NCBI RefSeq assembly: GCF_000015245.1
Contig: NC_008700.1
Span: forward strand, 3,732,501 to 3,796,500
Direction: 5' to 3'
Origin: Shewanella amazonensis SB2B
Lineage (GTDB): Bacteria; Pseudomonadota; Gammaproteobacteria; Enterobacterales; Shewanellaceae
DNA: 64,000 nt
In this document: piece after piece, positions 9,573-19,146 of the stretch
Position numbering within the stretch: position 1 is the first letter of the stretch
Layout of the letters: each line of letters opens with the position of its first letter
The notes under the pieces: generated by a model
Database searches by the model: none
Told to the model about the DNA's origin: nothing
Seen by the model: the letters and a program-made list of their open reading frames with translations, nothing else
Position numbers and translations under genes: made by a program

Positions 9573-10097
9573 TTAGAGCTTGGGGGCAACCTGCTTGTCA
9601 AACCACTCGGTTAACAGGCGGATTTCATGGGAAAAGGGTCTGTCATTCACTGGGCGAATGTCGTTCATAAAGTTCAGGTTAGTCAGTTTTTCATCACCGG
9701 CAATCACCACCTGCTCCCCCTCCAGTACTTGATAACTGAAGCTGATGCGTGGCGGGTAGATTTCTTTCACCACACGTAAATCATTGCTGGTAGCGCCAAA
9801 GGTAGGGCGCATATCACCGGCCATATCCACATCTGTTACAACCAGTTCCAGCTTCTGTTCGGGCTTGAGCGACTTCGACGCTTGCTTGTTCAGCTCCTTG
9901 GTCAGGGTCTCAAACATACGGTTTTCGAATCTGGACTGAAGTTCACCACTGGACTTAATGTCGCGGAATTTTTTGGGCTCTTGCCAGGTGATTTTTACAG
10001 CGCCGTTTTCGGTTTGTGGATCCACAGTGGCTGCTTCATCCGCCATCGCTGAACCCGCAACAAAGATGCCGGCTAACAGAATCATCGGGAATTTCAT
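9573..10097 (-). CDS. DUF3016-family exported protein
   Basis: 174-residue protein with a signal peptide (cleavage likely after VAGSAMA, residue 19). The body fits DUF3016: VKITWQEPKKFRDIKSS near residue 33, then a VVTDVDMAGD segment. Function is unknown; it is probably periplasmic. AAGGAGG sits upstream of the ATG. It converges on the EAL-GGDEF gene. Confidence 0.85.
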   Translation of the reverse strand: MKFPMILLAGIFVAGSAMADEAATVDPQTENGAVKITWQEPKKFRDIKSSGELQSRFENRMFETLTKELNKQASKSLKPEQKLELVVTDVDMAGDMRPTFGATSNDLRVVKEIYPPRISFSYQVLEGEQVVIAGDEKLTNLNFMNDIRPVNDRPFSHEIRLLTEWFDKQVAPKL

Positions 10098-10342
10098 ATG
10101 AGCCTCCTTAAGGCCTGTAATCGATTAAATCGCAATCACTTTAGCGAATTCAAGCTGAACCAATACTTAACAAAAACTGCCGTAATCAGACGCCATTCTG
10201 AATATAAGCTTCTGTTTATTATTTATTTTAGACAGATTAGTCTCAAATGGTTCCGGTATCAATTTGTATCACGAAAAACCCACCCAAGACTGAGCGCCGT
10301 CGTATAGACAGCGCCCGGCCGGTGTCGCCGGGTGTGGCAAGA

Positions 10343-10852
10343 TCAGAAGGGGAACAAGCGGCAAAGCTCGGGATAGTTAGCTTTGAGGTCTTTGGGGCGG
10401 GAGCTGAACTTCTTGCCTGCCGGATTCACGCTACCGGACGGTACAAAGGGCAATTCCTCCTGGGTTCTGTCTTCATAAAGCTGCCCGGCAATCAGGTCGT
10501 AATCTTCCACAAAGGGATAGGCATAACCGTCCACCGTTGGCCAACCTGGCAGCCCGGCCAGGGCATCGGGCGTGACTATCACACGTTCAAACCACTCTTG
10601 CCCGAGGGAGATGAGAAAGCAGCGAAATTCGGCAAAGCCATAATCGGTGTCACAACCTGTGATGACATAGGCGGCGCCCCACAGTGGCCAGGTGTAGGCC
10701 CGGCGCATCTGCTGGCCAAACAATTTATCAAACGCCTTCAGGGCGTCGCTATCCATGGCACTCAACGCGTTGCGTAAACGCTCCGCCAGGCTTTCCTGTG
10801 ATTCATCCGGGCTTTGGCGGCTTACCAGCTGCCAGAATTCTTGCTCAGTCAT
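10343..10852 (-). CDS. DUF4240-family protein
   Basis: 169-residue soluble protein. The N-terminus (MTEQEFWQLV) and the central WGAAYVITGCDTDYGFAEFR segment match DUF4240, a family of unknown function often found singly in genomes. No signal peptide or membrane segment. GAGG lies upstream of the ATG. Divergent from the membrane protein at 10949. Confidence 0.85.
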   Translation of the reverse strand: MTEQEFWQLVSRQSPDESQESLAERLRNALSAMDSDALKAFDKLFGQQMRRAYTWPLWGAAYVITGCDTDYGFAEFRCFLISLGQEWFERVIVTPDALAGLPGWPTVDGYAYPFVEDYDLIAGQLYEDRTQEELPFVPSGSVNPAGKKFSSRPKDLKANYPELCRLFPF

Positions 10853-10948
10853 ATCATTGCCTCTGTTTTGGGAGCGCCATTTTACACTGAACTGGACTGT
10901 CTCTCTGGCTTTTTCTACACTTGGGCGACTTTTTTGCCGGAACCCACC

Positions 10949-11359
10949 ATGAAACTGCCACCGCTGCCTCTGTGCCTGTTGTTCTGCATTTACCTTGTAC
11001 TGGCTCTCTTATCCATTACCCGCGTCATCATTACCGGTAATCTGGATATGTTTACGCTTGGGGTATTGCCGGTATTGGTGGGCCTGGTGCTTAAAACCAC
11101 CTGGGCGCTGTGGGCCGTGCGCATTTATACAGCCATTCAAACCCTTGGCTGCGCTGCACTGGGGGTTACGGCTATTATCGCCAGCCACATCAGCCCTGAA
11201 GATACCCGGCTGTTTTTCGCCGGGGCTGAGATCCCCCTGTGGCTGGTTGCGGCCACTCTTTTTGTGCTGCTTTCATTTCAATGGTGGGTGGCGTTTCTCC
11301 CCTCGACCCGCACGTATCTGTTCACAGAGTCAGAAACCAACGCTCAACACCACCGCTGA
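10949..11359 (+). CDS. Small integral membrane protein, unknown function
   Basis: 136 residues with about four predicted transmembrane helices (roughly 5-25, 32-52, 58-80, 93-113). The frame opens at 10814, but the ATG at 10949 (MKLPPLPLCLL) follows GGAA and removes a region overlapping the divergent DUF4240 gene. I do not recognise a family. Confidence 0.7.
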   Translation: MKLPPLPLCLLFCIYLVLALLSITRVIITGNLDMFTLGVLPVLVGLVLKTTWALWAVRIYTAIQTLGCAALGVTAIIASHISPEDTRLFFAGAEIPLWLVAATLFVLLSFQWWVAFLPSTRTYLFTESETNAQHHR

Positions 11360-11470
11360 GAATAGGCTTGAATTCAGGCCTGTGTGCATAGGCGGGATGG
11401 ATAAGCATGCTTGCCAAAGACTGAGCAACTGGGTTAGCGTTACAAACCCGCAACAACAGTCTTAACAGCC

Positions 11471-12271
11471 ATGCATCAATTGTCACCGGGCGAGCTGTCC
11501 ATCCTACTGGTGGAGCCTTCAGACACCCAGCGTAAAATCATCATCGCCAGCCTGAAAAATGAAGGCATTCTCAACATCGAAACCGCCGGTGGTTTTGATG
11601 AGGCCAGGCAAATACTCACAGAGCACAAACCCGATTTGATTGCCAGCGCCATGCACTATAGCGATGGTGATGCCCTCAAGCTGCTGACCTACATCAAGAG
11701 TGACAGCCGATGTCAGGATATCCAGTTTATGTTGGTTTCCAGTGAATGCCGTCGCGAGCAGTTGGAGGTGTTCCGCCAGTCAGGTGTGGTGGCCATCTTG
11801 CCTAAGCCCTTTTCCAAAGAGCATCTTGGAAAAGCACTCAACGCTACCATTGATCTCCTTTCCAACGATGAGTTGGACCTGGATCACTTCGATGTGCAGG
11901 ATCTGCGGGTGTTGGTGGTGGACGACAGCCGCATGGCCCGTAACATCATCCGCCGCACCCTGAGTAACCTGGGAATGCGGCAAATTGTTGAAGCCTGTGA
12001 TGGCGCCGAAGCCATCGAACTTATGCGCGAGCAGATGTTCGATCTGGTGGTCACCGACTACAACATGCCCAGTGTGGACGGCCTGGAACTGACCCAATTT
12101 ATCCGCAACGAGAGTCAGCAGTCCCATATTCCCATCTTGATGGTGTCGTCAGAAGCCAACGATGCCCACTTATCCAACGTGTGCCAGGCCGGCGTTAACG
12201 CCCTGTGTGATAAGCCATTTGAGCCTCAATTGGTGAAACAAATCCTCTATCAGCTGCTGGATGCCAATTAA
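11471..12271 (+). CDS. Tandem-receiver response regulator (first receiver degenerate)
   Basis: 266 residues made of two CheY-like receiver domains and nothing else. The C-terminal receiver (about 140-266) is canonical: acidic pair DD, phospho-acceptor Asp196 in VVTDYNMPSVDG, Ser in MVSSEAND and the DKPF lysine. In the N-terminal receiver (about 10-125) the acceptor position is Ala60 (IASAMHYSDG) and the acidic pair is replaced by EP, so it cannot be phosphorylated normally, although its PKPFS lysine loop remains. There is no output domain; it probably acts by protein-protein interaction. No cognate kinase is adjacent. Confidence 0.88.
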   Translation: MHQLSPGELSILLVEPSDTQRKIIIASLKNEGILNIETAGGFDEARQILTEHKPDLIASAMHYSDGDALKLLTYIKSDSRCQDIQFMLVSSECRREQLEVFRQSGVVAILPKPFSKEHLGKALNATIDLLSNDELDLDHFDVQDLRVLVVDDSRMARNIIRRTLSNLGMRQIVEACDGAEAIELMREQMFDLVVTDYNMPSVDGLELTQFIRNESQQSHIPILMVSSEANDAHLSNVCQAGVNALCDKPFEPQLVKQILYQLLDAN

Positions 12272-12402
12272 TGTGACAAAACCCACTGGAAAATTGATCC
12301 CGAGCGGGATTTGGGCCCCAAAACCGCTTCCCAAACGCTAATGCCTGTGGCATGTTAGGCGAGTTTTAAAACAATAATCACGGAAAGACGAGTATTTAGC
12401 AT

Positions 12403-12675
12403 ATGAACAGAACTGAACTTATCGCCAAGATCGCTGAGAGTGCTGACCTGACCAAGGCCGAAGCCGGCCGTGCGCTGAAATCCTTCGAAGAAGCTGTGAC
12501 TGCCGCCATGAAAGACGGCGACAAAATTTCTATCGTAGGTTTCGGCTCTTTTGAAACCAGCACCCGCGCAGAGCGCACTGGTCGCAACCCACAAACCGGC
12601 AAGGAAATCAAAATCCCTGCGGCGACCATTCCAAAATTCAAGGCCGGCAAGGCCCTGCGTGACAGCGTAAACTAA
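12403..12675 (+). CDS. hup: HU-family nucleoid DNA-binding protein
   Basis: 90-residue histone-like protein that binds and bends DNA non-specifically as a dimer. It has the family signature GFGSFETSTRAERTGRNPQ (about 46-64) followed by TGKEIKIPA and the KAGKALRDSVN end. It is intermediate between E. coli HupA and HupB, so I do not assign the subtype. Monocistronic with a strong terminator. Confidence 0.95.
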   Translation: MNRTELIAKIAESADLTKAEAGRALKSFEEAVTAAMKDGDKISIVGFGSFETSTRAERTGRNPQTGKEIKIPAATIPKFKAGKALRDSVN

Positions 12676-12694
12676 TCACGGCGCTCATGCAGTC

Positions 12695-12718
12695 AAAGCC
12701 TCCTTCGGGAGGCTTTTT
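12695..12718 (+). terminator. Rho-independent terminator of the HU gene
   Basis: AAAGCCTCC-TTCG-GGAGGCTTTTT: a 9-bp stem with a UUCG tetraloop and a T tract. Confidence 0.9.
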
Positions 12719-12892
12719 GTTTTGTGCGCACCAAGTATGTGCATTGGCGCACGCAAAGTGTGCATTTTTCGGTCAATTTACAACTCTTTAAAAGACAATC
12801 CTTTTGTAAACAGCAAGTTAAAAAATGGCATAACCTTGGCTTTAGTTATTCCCGACCAATACAAGTACACACAATAATCATTGAAGGGGAAT

Positions 12893-13585
12893 ATGATGAC
12901 CAAGGTATCCACACTCGCTCTGCTGCTTTCCTGCGCCTTTGCCGCCGTGCCAGCCAAAGCTGAATTTGAGGGCAATATTGGGATAAGCTCTAACTACCTG
13001 TGGCGCGGTATCAGCCAAACTCAGGACAGTACTGCCGTGGATGGCGGACTGGATTACAGCCACGAGAGTGGCTTTTACGCCGGAACCTGGGCTGCCAATG
13101 TTGACTTTGGTGATGACACTACCTTCGAGATGGATTTTTACGGTGGTTATAGCGGCGATATCACCGAGGGCCTGAGCTTTGATGTTGGCTACCTCTACTA
13201 CGCCTATCCAGACGCAGACGCCGACATCGACTTTGGTGAAGTCTATGCCAGCCTCACGTGGCAGTGGTTAACCGTGGGTTATGCCCTTGTGGTCAATGGC
13301 GGCGACGATATGGCCCCAGATGACTTGTCCGATGATGATATGGACTATCTCAGCGCCGATGTCGCCATACCGCTGGCGGAAACCCTGAGTCTCGACTTCC
13401 ACTATGGCTATTCCAGCGGGGATATCGCTTTAGGCTGGTATGGCGAGTCAAGCTACAGCGATTATGCCGTTTCACTGACCAAGAGCACTGAGCTTGGCGA
13501 TGTCAGCTTTACTGTATCTGACACCGACCTTGCCGAGGATGACCCCAAAGTGGTGCTGCGCTGGTCATACGGCTTCGCACTCTGA
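12893..13585 (+). CDS. TorF-family putative outer-membrane porin
   Basis: 230-residue exported beta-barrel protein. The signal peptide ends near VPAKA (about residue 23), followed directly by the family hallmark GNIGISSNYLWRGISQT. Alternating aromatic strands, acidic loops and a terminal aromatic-rich strand (LRWSYGFAL) fit an outer-membrane barrel. AAGGGGA precedes the ATG at 12893; the TTG at 12881 is less likely. The substrate is unknown; the TorF name comes from family annotation. Confidence 0.85.
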   Translation: MMTKVSTLALLLSCAFAAVPAKAEFEGNIGISSNYLWRGISQTQDSTAVDGGLDYSHESGFYAGTWAANVDFGDDTTFEMDFYGGYSGDITEGLSFDVGYLYYAYPDADADIDFGEVYASLTWQWLTVGYALVVNGGDDMAPDDLSDDDMDYLSADVAIPLAETLSLDFHYGYSSGDIALGWYGESSYSDYAVSLTKSTELGDVSFTVSDTDLAEDDPKVVLRWSYGFAL

Positions 13586-13605
13586 GTATTGAGATCTGAC
13601 TGAAG

Positions 13606-14511
13606 TCAGGCAATCACCTGGTGGTTGGCCCGGCGGGCCGCCACCACTTTTTCAATATACTCAACGATGGGTTCAGCAACCTTGATACCGGTTGCCTGTT
13701 CAATCCCCTCGATGCCCGGTGCCGAGTTCACCTCCAGCACCAATGGACCACGGGCTGAACGCAAAATATCCACCCCGGCAACCACCAATCCCATGGCCTT
13801 GGCGGCCGCGACTGCGGATTTGCGCTCCTGCGGCGTGATTTTCACCGGCTCAGCCGAACCACCCAGATGCAGATTAGAGCGGAAGTCGCCTTCCGGGCCC
13901 TGTCTGCGCATAGCGGCCACTACCTTATCACCCACCACAAAACAGCGGATGTCGCTGCCATTGGCCTCTTTGATATATTCCTGCACCATGATGTTGGCCT
14001 TAAGCCCTAAAAACGCCTCAATCACACTTTCGGCCGCCTTGCGGGTTTCAGCCAGCACCACACCGATACCCTGAGTGCCCTCAAGCAGTTTAATCACCAG
14101 AGGAGCACCGCCTACCATATTGATAAGGTCAGGAATATTATTGGGTTTGTTGGCAAATCCTGTCACCGGCATGCCAATACCTTTACGGGACAACAACTGC
14201 AATGCCCGCAATTTATCCCGTGAGCGTGCAATGGAAATGGAATCATTGGCAGCAAATACTCCCATCATTTCAAACTGACGCACCACGGCACAACCGTAGA
14301 AGGTAACGCTGGCGTGAATTCTGGGAATGATGGCATCAAACATGGGCACCTCTTCCCCTTCGAGATGGATGCTGGGTTTGACCGAGTTGATATTCATGTA
14401 GCAGTTGATAGGGTTTATTACCCAGGCCTCATGCCCCCTGGATTCACAAGCCTCCACCAATCGACGTGTCGAGTAGAGCTCGGGGAATTGGGACAACACA
14501 CCGATTTTCAT
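13606..14511 (-). CDS. rimK: RimK, ribosomal protein S6--L-glutamate ligase
   Basis: ATP-grasp ligase that adds glutamates to the C-terminus of ribosomal protein S6. The 301-residue protein starts MKIGVLSQFPELYSTRRL at 14511 and shows the ATP-grasp loop LLEGTQGIGV, QEYIKE, and the metal-binding end LEVNSAPGIEGIE. Length matches E. coli RimK (300). An upstream in-frame ATG at 14541 was rejected. It lies 78 bases downstream of a c-di-GMP-related gene on the same strand, an arrangement that recalls the RimA-RimK link of pseudomonads. Confidence 0.93.
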   Translation of the reverse strand: MKIGVLSQFPELYSTRRLVEACESRGHEAWVINPINCYMNINSVKPSIHLEGEEVPMFDAIIPRIHASVTFYGCAVVRQFEMMGVFAANDSISIARSRDKLRALQLLSRKGIGMPVTGFANKPNNIPDLINMVGGAPLVIKLLEGTQGIGVVLAETRKAAESVIEAFLGLKANIMVQEYIKEANGSDIRCFVVGDKVVAAMRRQGPEGDFRSNLHLGGSAEPVKITPQERKSAVAAAKAMGLVVAGVDILRSARGPLVLEVNSAPGIEGIEQATGIKVAEPIVEYIEKVVAARRANHQVIA

Positions 14512-14589
14512 CGCAGTATACCGTGGCGACTCAGGCGCCAAAGAAAGTTAAGTGAGAAAATTTTGTAGTAATCACCAAGGCTTGGCAAG

Positions 14590-16320
14590 TTATCTCTGTT
14601 GGAATTTGGTAAGTGTTGGCAGCAGGAATTGTGTTTCAAATGTCTTGGCATCCACAGGCTTGCCCAGCAAGTATCCCTGCAGCAGGTTGCAACCATGATC
14701 AGTACAAAAATCTGCCTGAGCCTGGGTTTCAATCCCCTCGGCAACCGACACCATGCCAAAGCCCTGGGCGAAATTCAGCAGCGCCGTTAACAGGCGGCAA
14801 CCTTTTTCATCCTGGGGCACTGTTGCCACCAGGCTTTTATCTATCTTGATAACCTGGATAGGGAAATGCATCAGGTGCTCGAGAGACGAATAGCCTGTGC
14901 CAAAGTCATCCAGTGCCATAGTCACCCCCATGCTCTCAATTCTATCGAGCACAGAAGCGATTTCCTCTGGGTTTTTAATCAAGGCGTTTTCGGTGATTTC
15001 CAACTCCAGATTGTGCGCCGGCAGGCCACTTTCTGCCAGAGCATGTTCGATAACAGAGACCAGATTTACCGCCGAAATTTGCGACGCCGAGAAGTTGACC
15101 GCCACTGAAAAACCAGGCAAATATTGGCCAATCTGTTTCAGCCACAGGCTCACCTGCTGACAGGCTGTGTTGAGCACCCATTTGCCAATTTGCTCGGTCA
15201 AACCAACATCCTCGGCAATGCTCAGAAAGGTATCGGGGGCCAGCAGGCCATCGGTAGGATGTTGCCAGCGCAGCAGCACCTCCACACCACTGAGATAGCC
15301 AGACAGAGCATCAAATTTACCCTGGTAATAGAGCACAAGTTCATTGTTACTCAATGCAAGTCGCAGCCCTTGCTCAATGCGGGTGCGACGTTTAACTTCA
15401 TTTTCCAGATCAAGGGAATAAAACTGGATTTGATTTCGTCCCTCTTCCTTGGCGCGATACATGGCAATGTCGGCACATTTCAGCAGGTCATAAGCTGTAT
15501 TGGCGCACTCACCGTATATGGCGATGCCGAGACTGGCTCCCATCATCACAGCGCTGTCTCCAAGCTGGAAAGGCTCCTCAAAGGTACTGAGTAAACGCTT
15601 GGCGAGGTCAAATGGTAAAAAGCGGGTATCCTGATCGCAAATTAGGGCCACAAATTCATCGCCACCAATGCGTGCTATCAGGTCATTTTCACGCAGCGCC
15701 GAAGACAGACGTGTCGCCACCTCCACCAGCAGCACATCACCCATCTGGTGGCCAAGGGTATCGTTTACGCCTTTAAAATCATCGAGATCAAGCAAGATAA
15801 CACTGAGCATACCTCCGGTACGCCGTACCTGACTGAGGGCACGATTCAGACACAATTCAAAGCCATAGCGATTCACCAGCCGGGTGAGGGAGTCGTGTTC
15901 GGCAAGCTCACGTAACTTTTCATGACTTCGGCGCAGGGCCCTGGCCATAGAAAAACGCTGCTTTGCATTGATAATGGCACGGCACAAACGACTCGAGGAG
16001 ACTTCATCCTTAAGCAAAAAGTCCTGCGCGCCCAATTCTATGCAACGCTCAGCCAGTTTTTCATCCTCGTAGCGGCTTATCATCACCACCGCAATACTCT
16101 CGTTGCTGATGTCATTGAGCCAGGTCAGGACTTCGAGACCATTGGCATCGGGCAGCATATAGTCCAACAAGATGCCGTCAAAGTGCTGCTGCTTAATTTT
16201 GATCATCGCATCTTTGGCATAGCAGGACTCAGACACGGTAAAACCACGGTCTGACTGGGACAGCGCGCGAACTATCATCTCACGATCGACTGCATCATCA
16301 TCAACCAGTAATAAATTCAT
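14590..16320 (-). CDS. Response regulator with REC-GGDEF-EAL domains
   Basis: 576-residue c-di-GMP signalling regulator. Receiver domain 1-120 with DDD near the N-terminus, acceptor Asp53 (LLDYMLPD) and a LLKDE lysine; GGDEF domain about 135-300 with an intact GGDEF at 219-223; EAL domain about 320-560 with EVL at 347-349 in place of EAL but with catalytic glutamate kept, plus LEITEN, DDFGTGYSS, KIDKSL and AEGIET. Both cyclase and phosphodiesterase activity are possible. The start is 10 bases after the preceding receiver gene, so it is the output of that operon. Confidence 0.93.
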   Translation of the reverse strand: MNLLLVDDDAVDREMIVRALSQSDRGFTVSESCYAKDAMIKIKQQHFDGILLDYMLPDANGLEVLTWLNDISNESIAVVMISRYEDEKLAERCIELGAQDFLLKDEVSSSRLCRAIINAKQRFSMARALRRSHEKLRELAEHDSLTRLVNRYGFELCLNRALSQVRRTGGMLSVILLDLDDFKGVNDTLGHQMGDVLLVEVATRLSSALRENDLIARIGGDEFVALICDQDTRFLPFDLAKRLLSTFEEPFQLGDSAVMMGASLGIAIYGECANTAYDLLKCADIAMYRAKEEGRNQIQFYSLDLENEVKRRTRIEQGLRLALSNNELVLYYQGKFDALSGYLSGVEVLLRWQHPTDGLLAPDTFLSIAEDVGLTEQIGKWVLNTACQQVSLWLKQIGQYLPGFSVAVNFSASQISAVNLVSVIEHALAESGLPAHNLELEITENALIKNPEEIASVLDRIESMGVTMALDDFGTGYSSLEHLMHFPIQVIKIDKSLVATVPQDEKGCRLLTALLNFAQGFGMVSVAEGIETQAQADFCTDHGCNLLQGYLLGKPVDAKTFETQFLLPTLTKFQQR

Positions 16321-16330
16321 GGTTTAACCT

Positions 16331-16759
16331 TCATAATTTGGGTAATTCCACTATGCGCCAGTACCCATCCAACATATTGATAATTCTTTCAAATTCGTCT
16401 TTTATATTACTTTTGACCACATAACCGGCCACATTGAAACTATAGGCCGCCAACTTATCTTCGTCGGCACGGGAGGTAGTCAGCACAAACACCACTGCAG
16501 AGGCAAACTGCGGATCGGCGCGCAGGGCTTGCAGAAATTCAAGGCCATTCATTCTGGGCATGTTCAAATCCAGCAGAATCACAAAGGCCCCCTGCACCGC
16601 GCCTCCATTGAGCATTTCCAGCGCGGCCCTGCCGTCTCGGGCCCGCACCAGCGGATTCAGCAGGCGCATTTGACGCATCGCGCGTTCCACCGCCATGTAA
16701 TCCACGTCGTCGTCGTCCACAAGAAACAGCACCACTTCACGGTATTGCGCGTCTGTCAT
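16331..16759 (-). CDS. Stand-alone receiver (CheY/Rcp1-like response regulator)
   Basis: 142-residue single receiver domain with acidic cluster DDDD (15-18), acceptor Asp64 in ILLDLNMPRMNGLEF, TTSRADE and a VVKSN lysine. It resembles the Rcp1 class that partners with phytochrome-like and CHASE kinases. The ATG at 16759 overlaps the kinase stop by four bases (ATGA), implying translational coupling; the longer frame to 16807 is unlikely. It sits between the kinase and the REC-GGDEF-EAL gene and may be a phosphate shuttle or competitor (inference). Confidence 0.9.
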   Translation of the reverse strand: MTDAQYREVVLFLVDDDDVDYMAVERAMRQMRLLNPLVRARDGRAALEMLNGGAVQGAFVILLDLNMPRMNGLEFLQALRADPQFASAVVFVLTTSRADEDKLAAYSFNVAGYVVKSNIKDEFERIINMLDGYWRIVELPKL

Positions 16760-18873
16760 GCTTTTTGCGCCCCCAATTGTTTTGGCCATGAGAACCAGAA
16801 CTGACATCCTCTCCCCTGAGAAATCAGCCAGACCTTGCCGCCATAGCGTTCTACGGTTTTGCGCACCAGTGATAAGCCCAATCCACAGCCTTCGACTTCA
16901 TCCCGTGCTTTGAGTGTTTGAAAAATATTGAAGACTTTCTCCTGATACTCGGCTGGGATCCCTGGCCCATCATCGGCCACACAGAACTTCAGCATGTCAC
17001 CGCAACTTTCGACACTGACACTGATTTCTCCCTCACCCTTATCGTGGTGCTTGATGGCGTTGGAGAAGAGGTTTCTTATCACCAGCTCCAGCGGCACTTT
17101 GGCGGTGTTGATAGTGGAAAACTCACCACAGAGTTTAAGATTAAAACCAACAGGTGGTGCCACCAGGGTAAAGATGTCTTTGATGAGGGATTTGACCTCC
17201 ACCGGTGAGAAGGACTCCTCGGCCCGACCAATGCGTGAGTAAAGCAACAGACCATCCAGCAGCTGAGACATGCGCTGGATACGGCTTTGAATGAGCTGCA
17301 GATACTTGCCGGTGGACGGGTCCAACTTGCCCTTTAGATCTTCTTCTATCCATTGTGCAAGTTGCTCAATCCCCCGCAGGGGTGACTTGAGATCGTGAGA
17401 GGCTATGTACGCAAAACTGTCGAGTTCTTTATTGATACGCTCCAGCTCCAGCGTATGGGCCATCCTTTGCTCCTCAATATTTCGACGCACCGAAATATCG
17501 TTAATGGTGGCCAGCACCGAAATTCCGGAAGCAAAATGAATAGGTGTCAGACCGACTTCCACAGGTACCAAACCGCCGGATTTGGTTCTGCCATAGAGTT
17601 CATCCCTGAGCGACATTTTCTTGGCAATGGGATTGGCCAGATAGGACTCCATATGCCCCTGATGCACCTTTGCCAATGCTTCGGGCAAAAGTACATTCAC
17701 ACTCTTACCCAGCAGTTCTTCCCTGGTATAGCCAAATAGCTGCTCTGTGTGCTTGTTCACCAAAGTAATCACACCGCGCCTGTTGGTGATAATAAGGGCG
17801 CTGGGCGATGCTTCCACCACCAATCTGAATCGGCTTTCATTGTTCATTATCTCCCGCGAGAGCAGGCTTTCCTGATGTCTGGCTTTAGCGATACTGAGGA
17901 GAAAATAGAACATTAACAGCTGAAAAACGACAGCCATAAAAAGCATTAATTGGCTCTGAAACGCTTCCGACTGACTAAGAAAATCTTCATTACTTCCCAC
18001 ATGAAGCAACCACTTCTGCCCCCCCATTTCAATGGGCAACTCAGTTTGAAGACGCCAGCTATCAGCCCGTGGAGAACGAAACATCAGGTTATCTTCGATT
18101 AACTCGCCACCATCAAAAATCTCCAGCTGTAACTGGGTAAATCGATTACCCAGGATGCCACGAATCAGGTCGTCCATCCTAAACGCCGCATAAACAGTGC
18201 CAAGCAAAGTATCACCGCTTGGCGCATTGTCCCGTGCGTAGAGTGGCAGATACATGAGGAAACCGGCCTGGAGATCTTCGCCGGTTTCCTGTACCAGGGT
18301 AATTTTGCCGGAAATAGCAGCGTTACCTGTTTCGGTTGCCCAATCAATCGCCCGCCGACGCCTGGGCTCTGAATACATGTCGTAGCCAAAGGCCCGCTGA
18401 TTTCGCCAATCAAAGGGTTCGAGATAGAGAATGGAGTGATAGATGGGGCGATCGCCATCGGGGTAAACCTTGAATGCAGGGAATCCCTCAGCTCTGACTG
18501 CGGCTTCGAATGCTTGCAGTTGTGGTTTACGCACCACCTGACTGAACCCCACCCCCTGAATGCCGGGATAGTACTTGTCCAGCTTGGCATTGGCCACATA
18601 GGTGCGCCACTCGGAACGGGACACACCATTGGATGCCTTAAACAAGCCTACCCCACTGCGCAGCACCTGTTCATAGGCCAGCATACGGGTCTCGATAGCC
18701 AATTTCAGCTCCTGCGCCATGTCTTCAAAACGTTCTTCCTTGAGATCGTTGATGTACTGATGAAACTGGTACCAACCTGTGAAGGCAAACGCCATGGACA
18801 CCAGCATCACCCCCCACACAAAAAGTGGGAGATGAAATCGAGTGGGGTCTTTGGTTGCTGCCTGGGAATTCAC
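16756..18873 (-). CDS. CHASE-PAS hybrid-free sensor histidine kinase
   Basis: 705-residue inner-membrane kinase. TM1 at about 15-35, a periplasmic CHASE domain (about 45-300, with the region around YYPGIQGVGFSQVV), TM2 at about 313-335, PAS domain (about 345-460), HisKA with phospho-acceptor His493 in ASHDLKSPLRG, and HATPase with DDGPGIPAEYQ and GCGLGLSLV. The start is GTG at 18873, with AAGGAT upstream. CHASE domains bind small extracellular molecules; the ligand is unknown. First gene of an apparent operon with two response regulators and perhaps rimK. Confidence 0.92.
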   Translation of the reverse strand: MNSQAATKDPTRFHLPLFVWGVMLVSMAFAFTGWYQFHQYINDLKEERFEDMAQELKLAIETRMLAYEQVLRSGVGLFKASNGVSRSEWRTYVANAKLDKYYPGIQGVGFSQVVRKPQLQAFEAAVRAEGFPAFKVYPDGDRPIYHSILYLEPFDWRNQRAFGYDMYSEPRRRRAIDWATETGNAAISGKITLVQETGEDLQAGFLMYLPLYARDNAPSGDTLLGTVYAAFRMDDLIRGILGNRFTQLQLEIFDGGELIEDNLMFRSPRADSWRLQTELPIEMGGQKWLLHVGSNEDFLSQSEAFQSQLMLFMAVVFQLLMFYFLLSIAKARHQESLLSREIMNNESRFRLVVEASPSALIITNRRGVITLVNKHTEQLFGYTREELLGKSVNVLLPEALAKVHQGHMESYLANPIAKKMSLRDELYGRTKSGGLVPVEVGLTPIHFASGISVLATINDISVRRNIEEQRMAHTLELERINKELDSFAYIASHDLKSPLRGIEQLAQWIEEDLKGKLDPSTGKYLQLIQSRIQRMSQLLDGLLLYSRIGRAEESFSPVEVKSLIKDIFTLVAPPVGFNLKLCGEFSTINTAKVPLELVIRNLFSNAIKHHDKGEGEISVSVESCGDMLKFCVADDGPGIPAEYQEKVFNIFQTLKARDEVEGCGLGLSLVRKTVERYGGKVWLISQGRGCQFWFSWPKQLGAQKA

Positions 18874-19146
18874 CTTAAATCATCCTTGATTTTAAATGGC
18901 TAGAGTCATTGTTACTCACTTCATACATGTTTTTAGTCTGGCCGATAAGTGCCAATGTGCAAGTTAAAGTCCGACTTTTTTAGTAGGTCTTTTATTCCAG
19001 AGTGATGCCCCCTTTTGGAAATTTATGACCATACTCACAGAGTGGAACAGAGAGAACATTTTTTACCCATTCAACAAATAATTTTTGCTTTTCTCAATCC
19101 ACCAAAGTGGTTAGAAAGTCCTTAATTAACCCATGAGGAATTCGTT

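Noticed and set aside
10098..10307. 69-codon plus-strand frame between DUF3016 and DUF4240 genes
   Set aside because: Its start lies on the antisense of the DUF3016 ribosome-binding site, and the sequence is AT-rich intergenic DNA with no family match.
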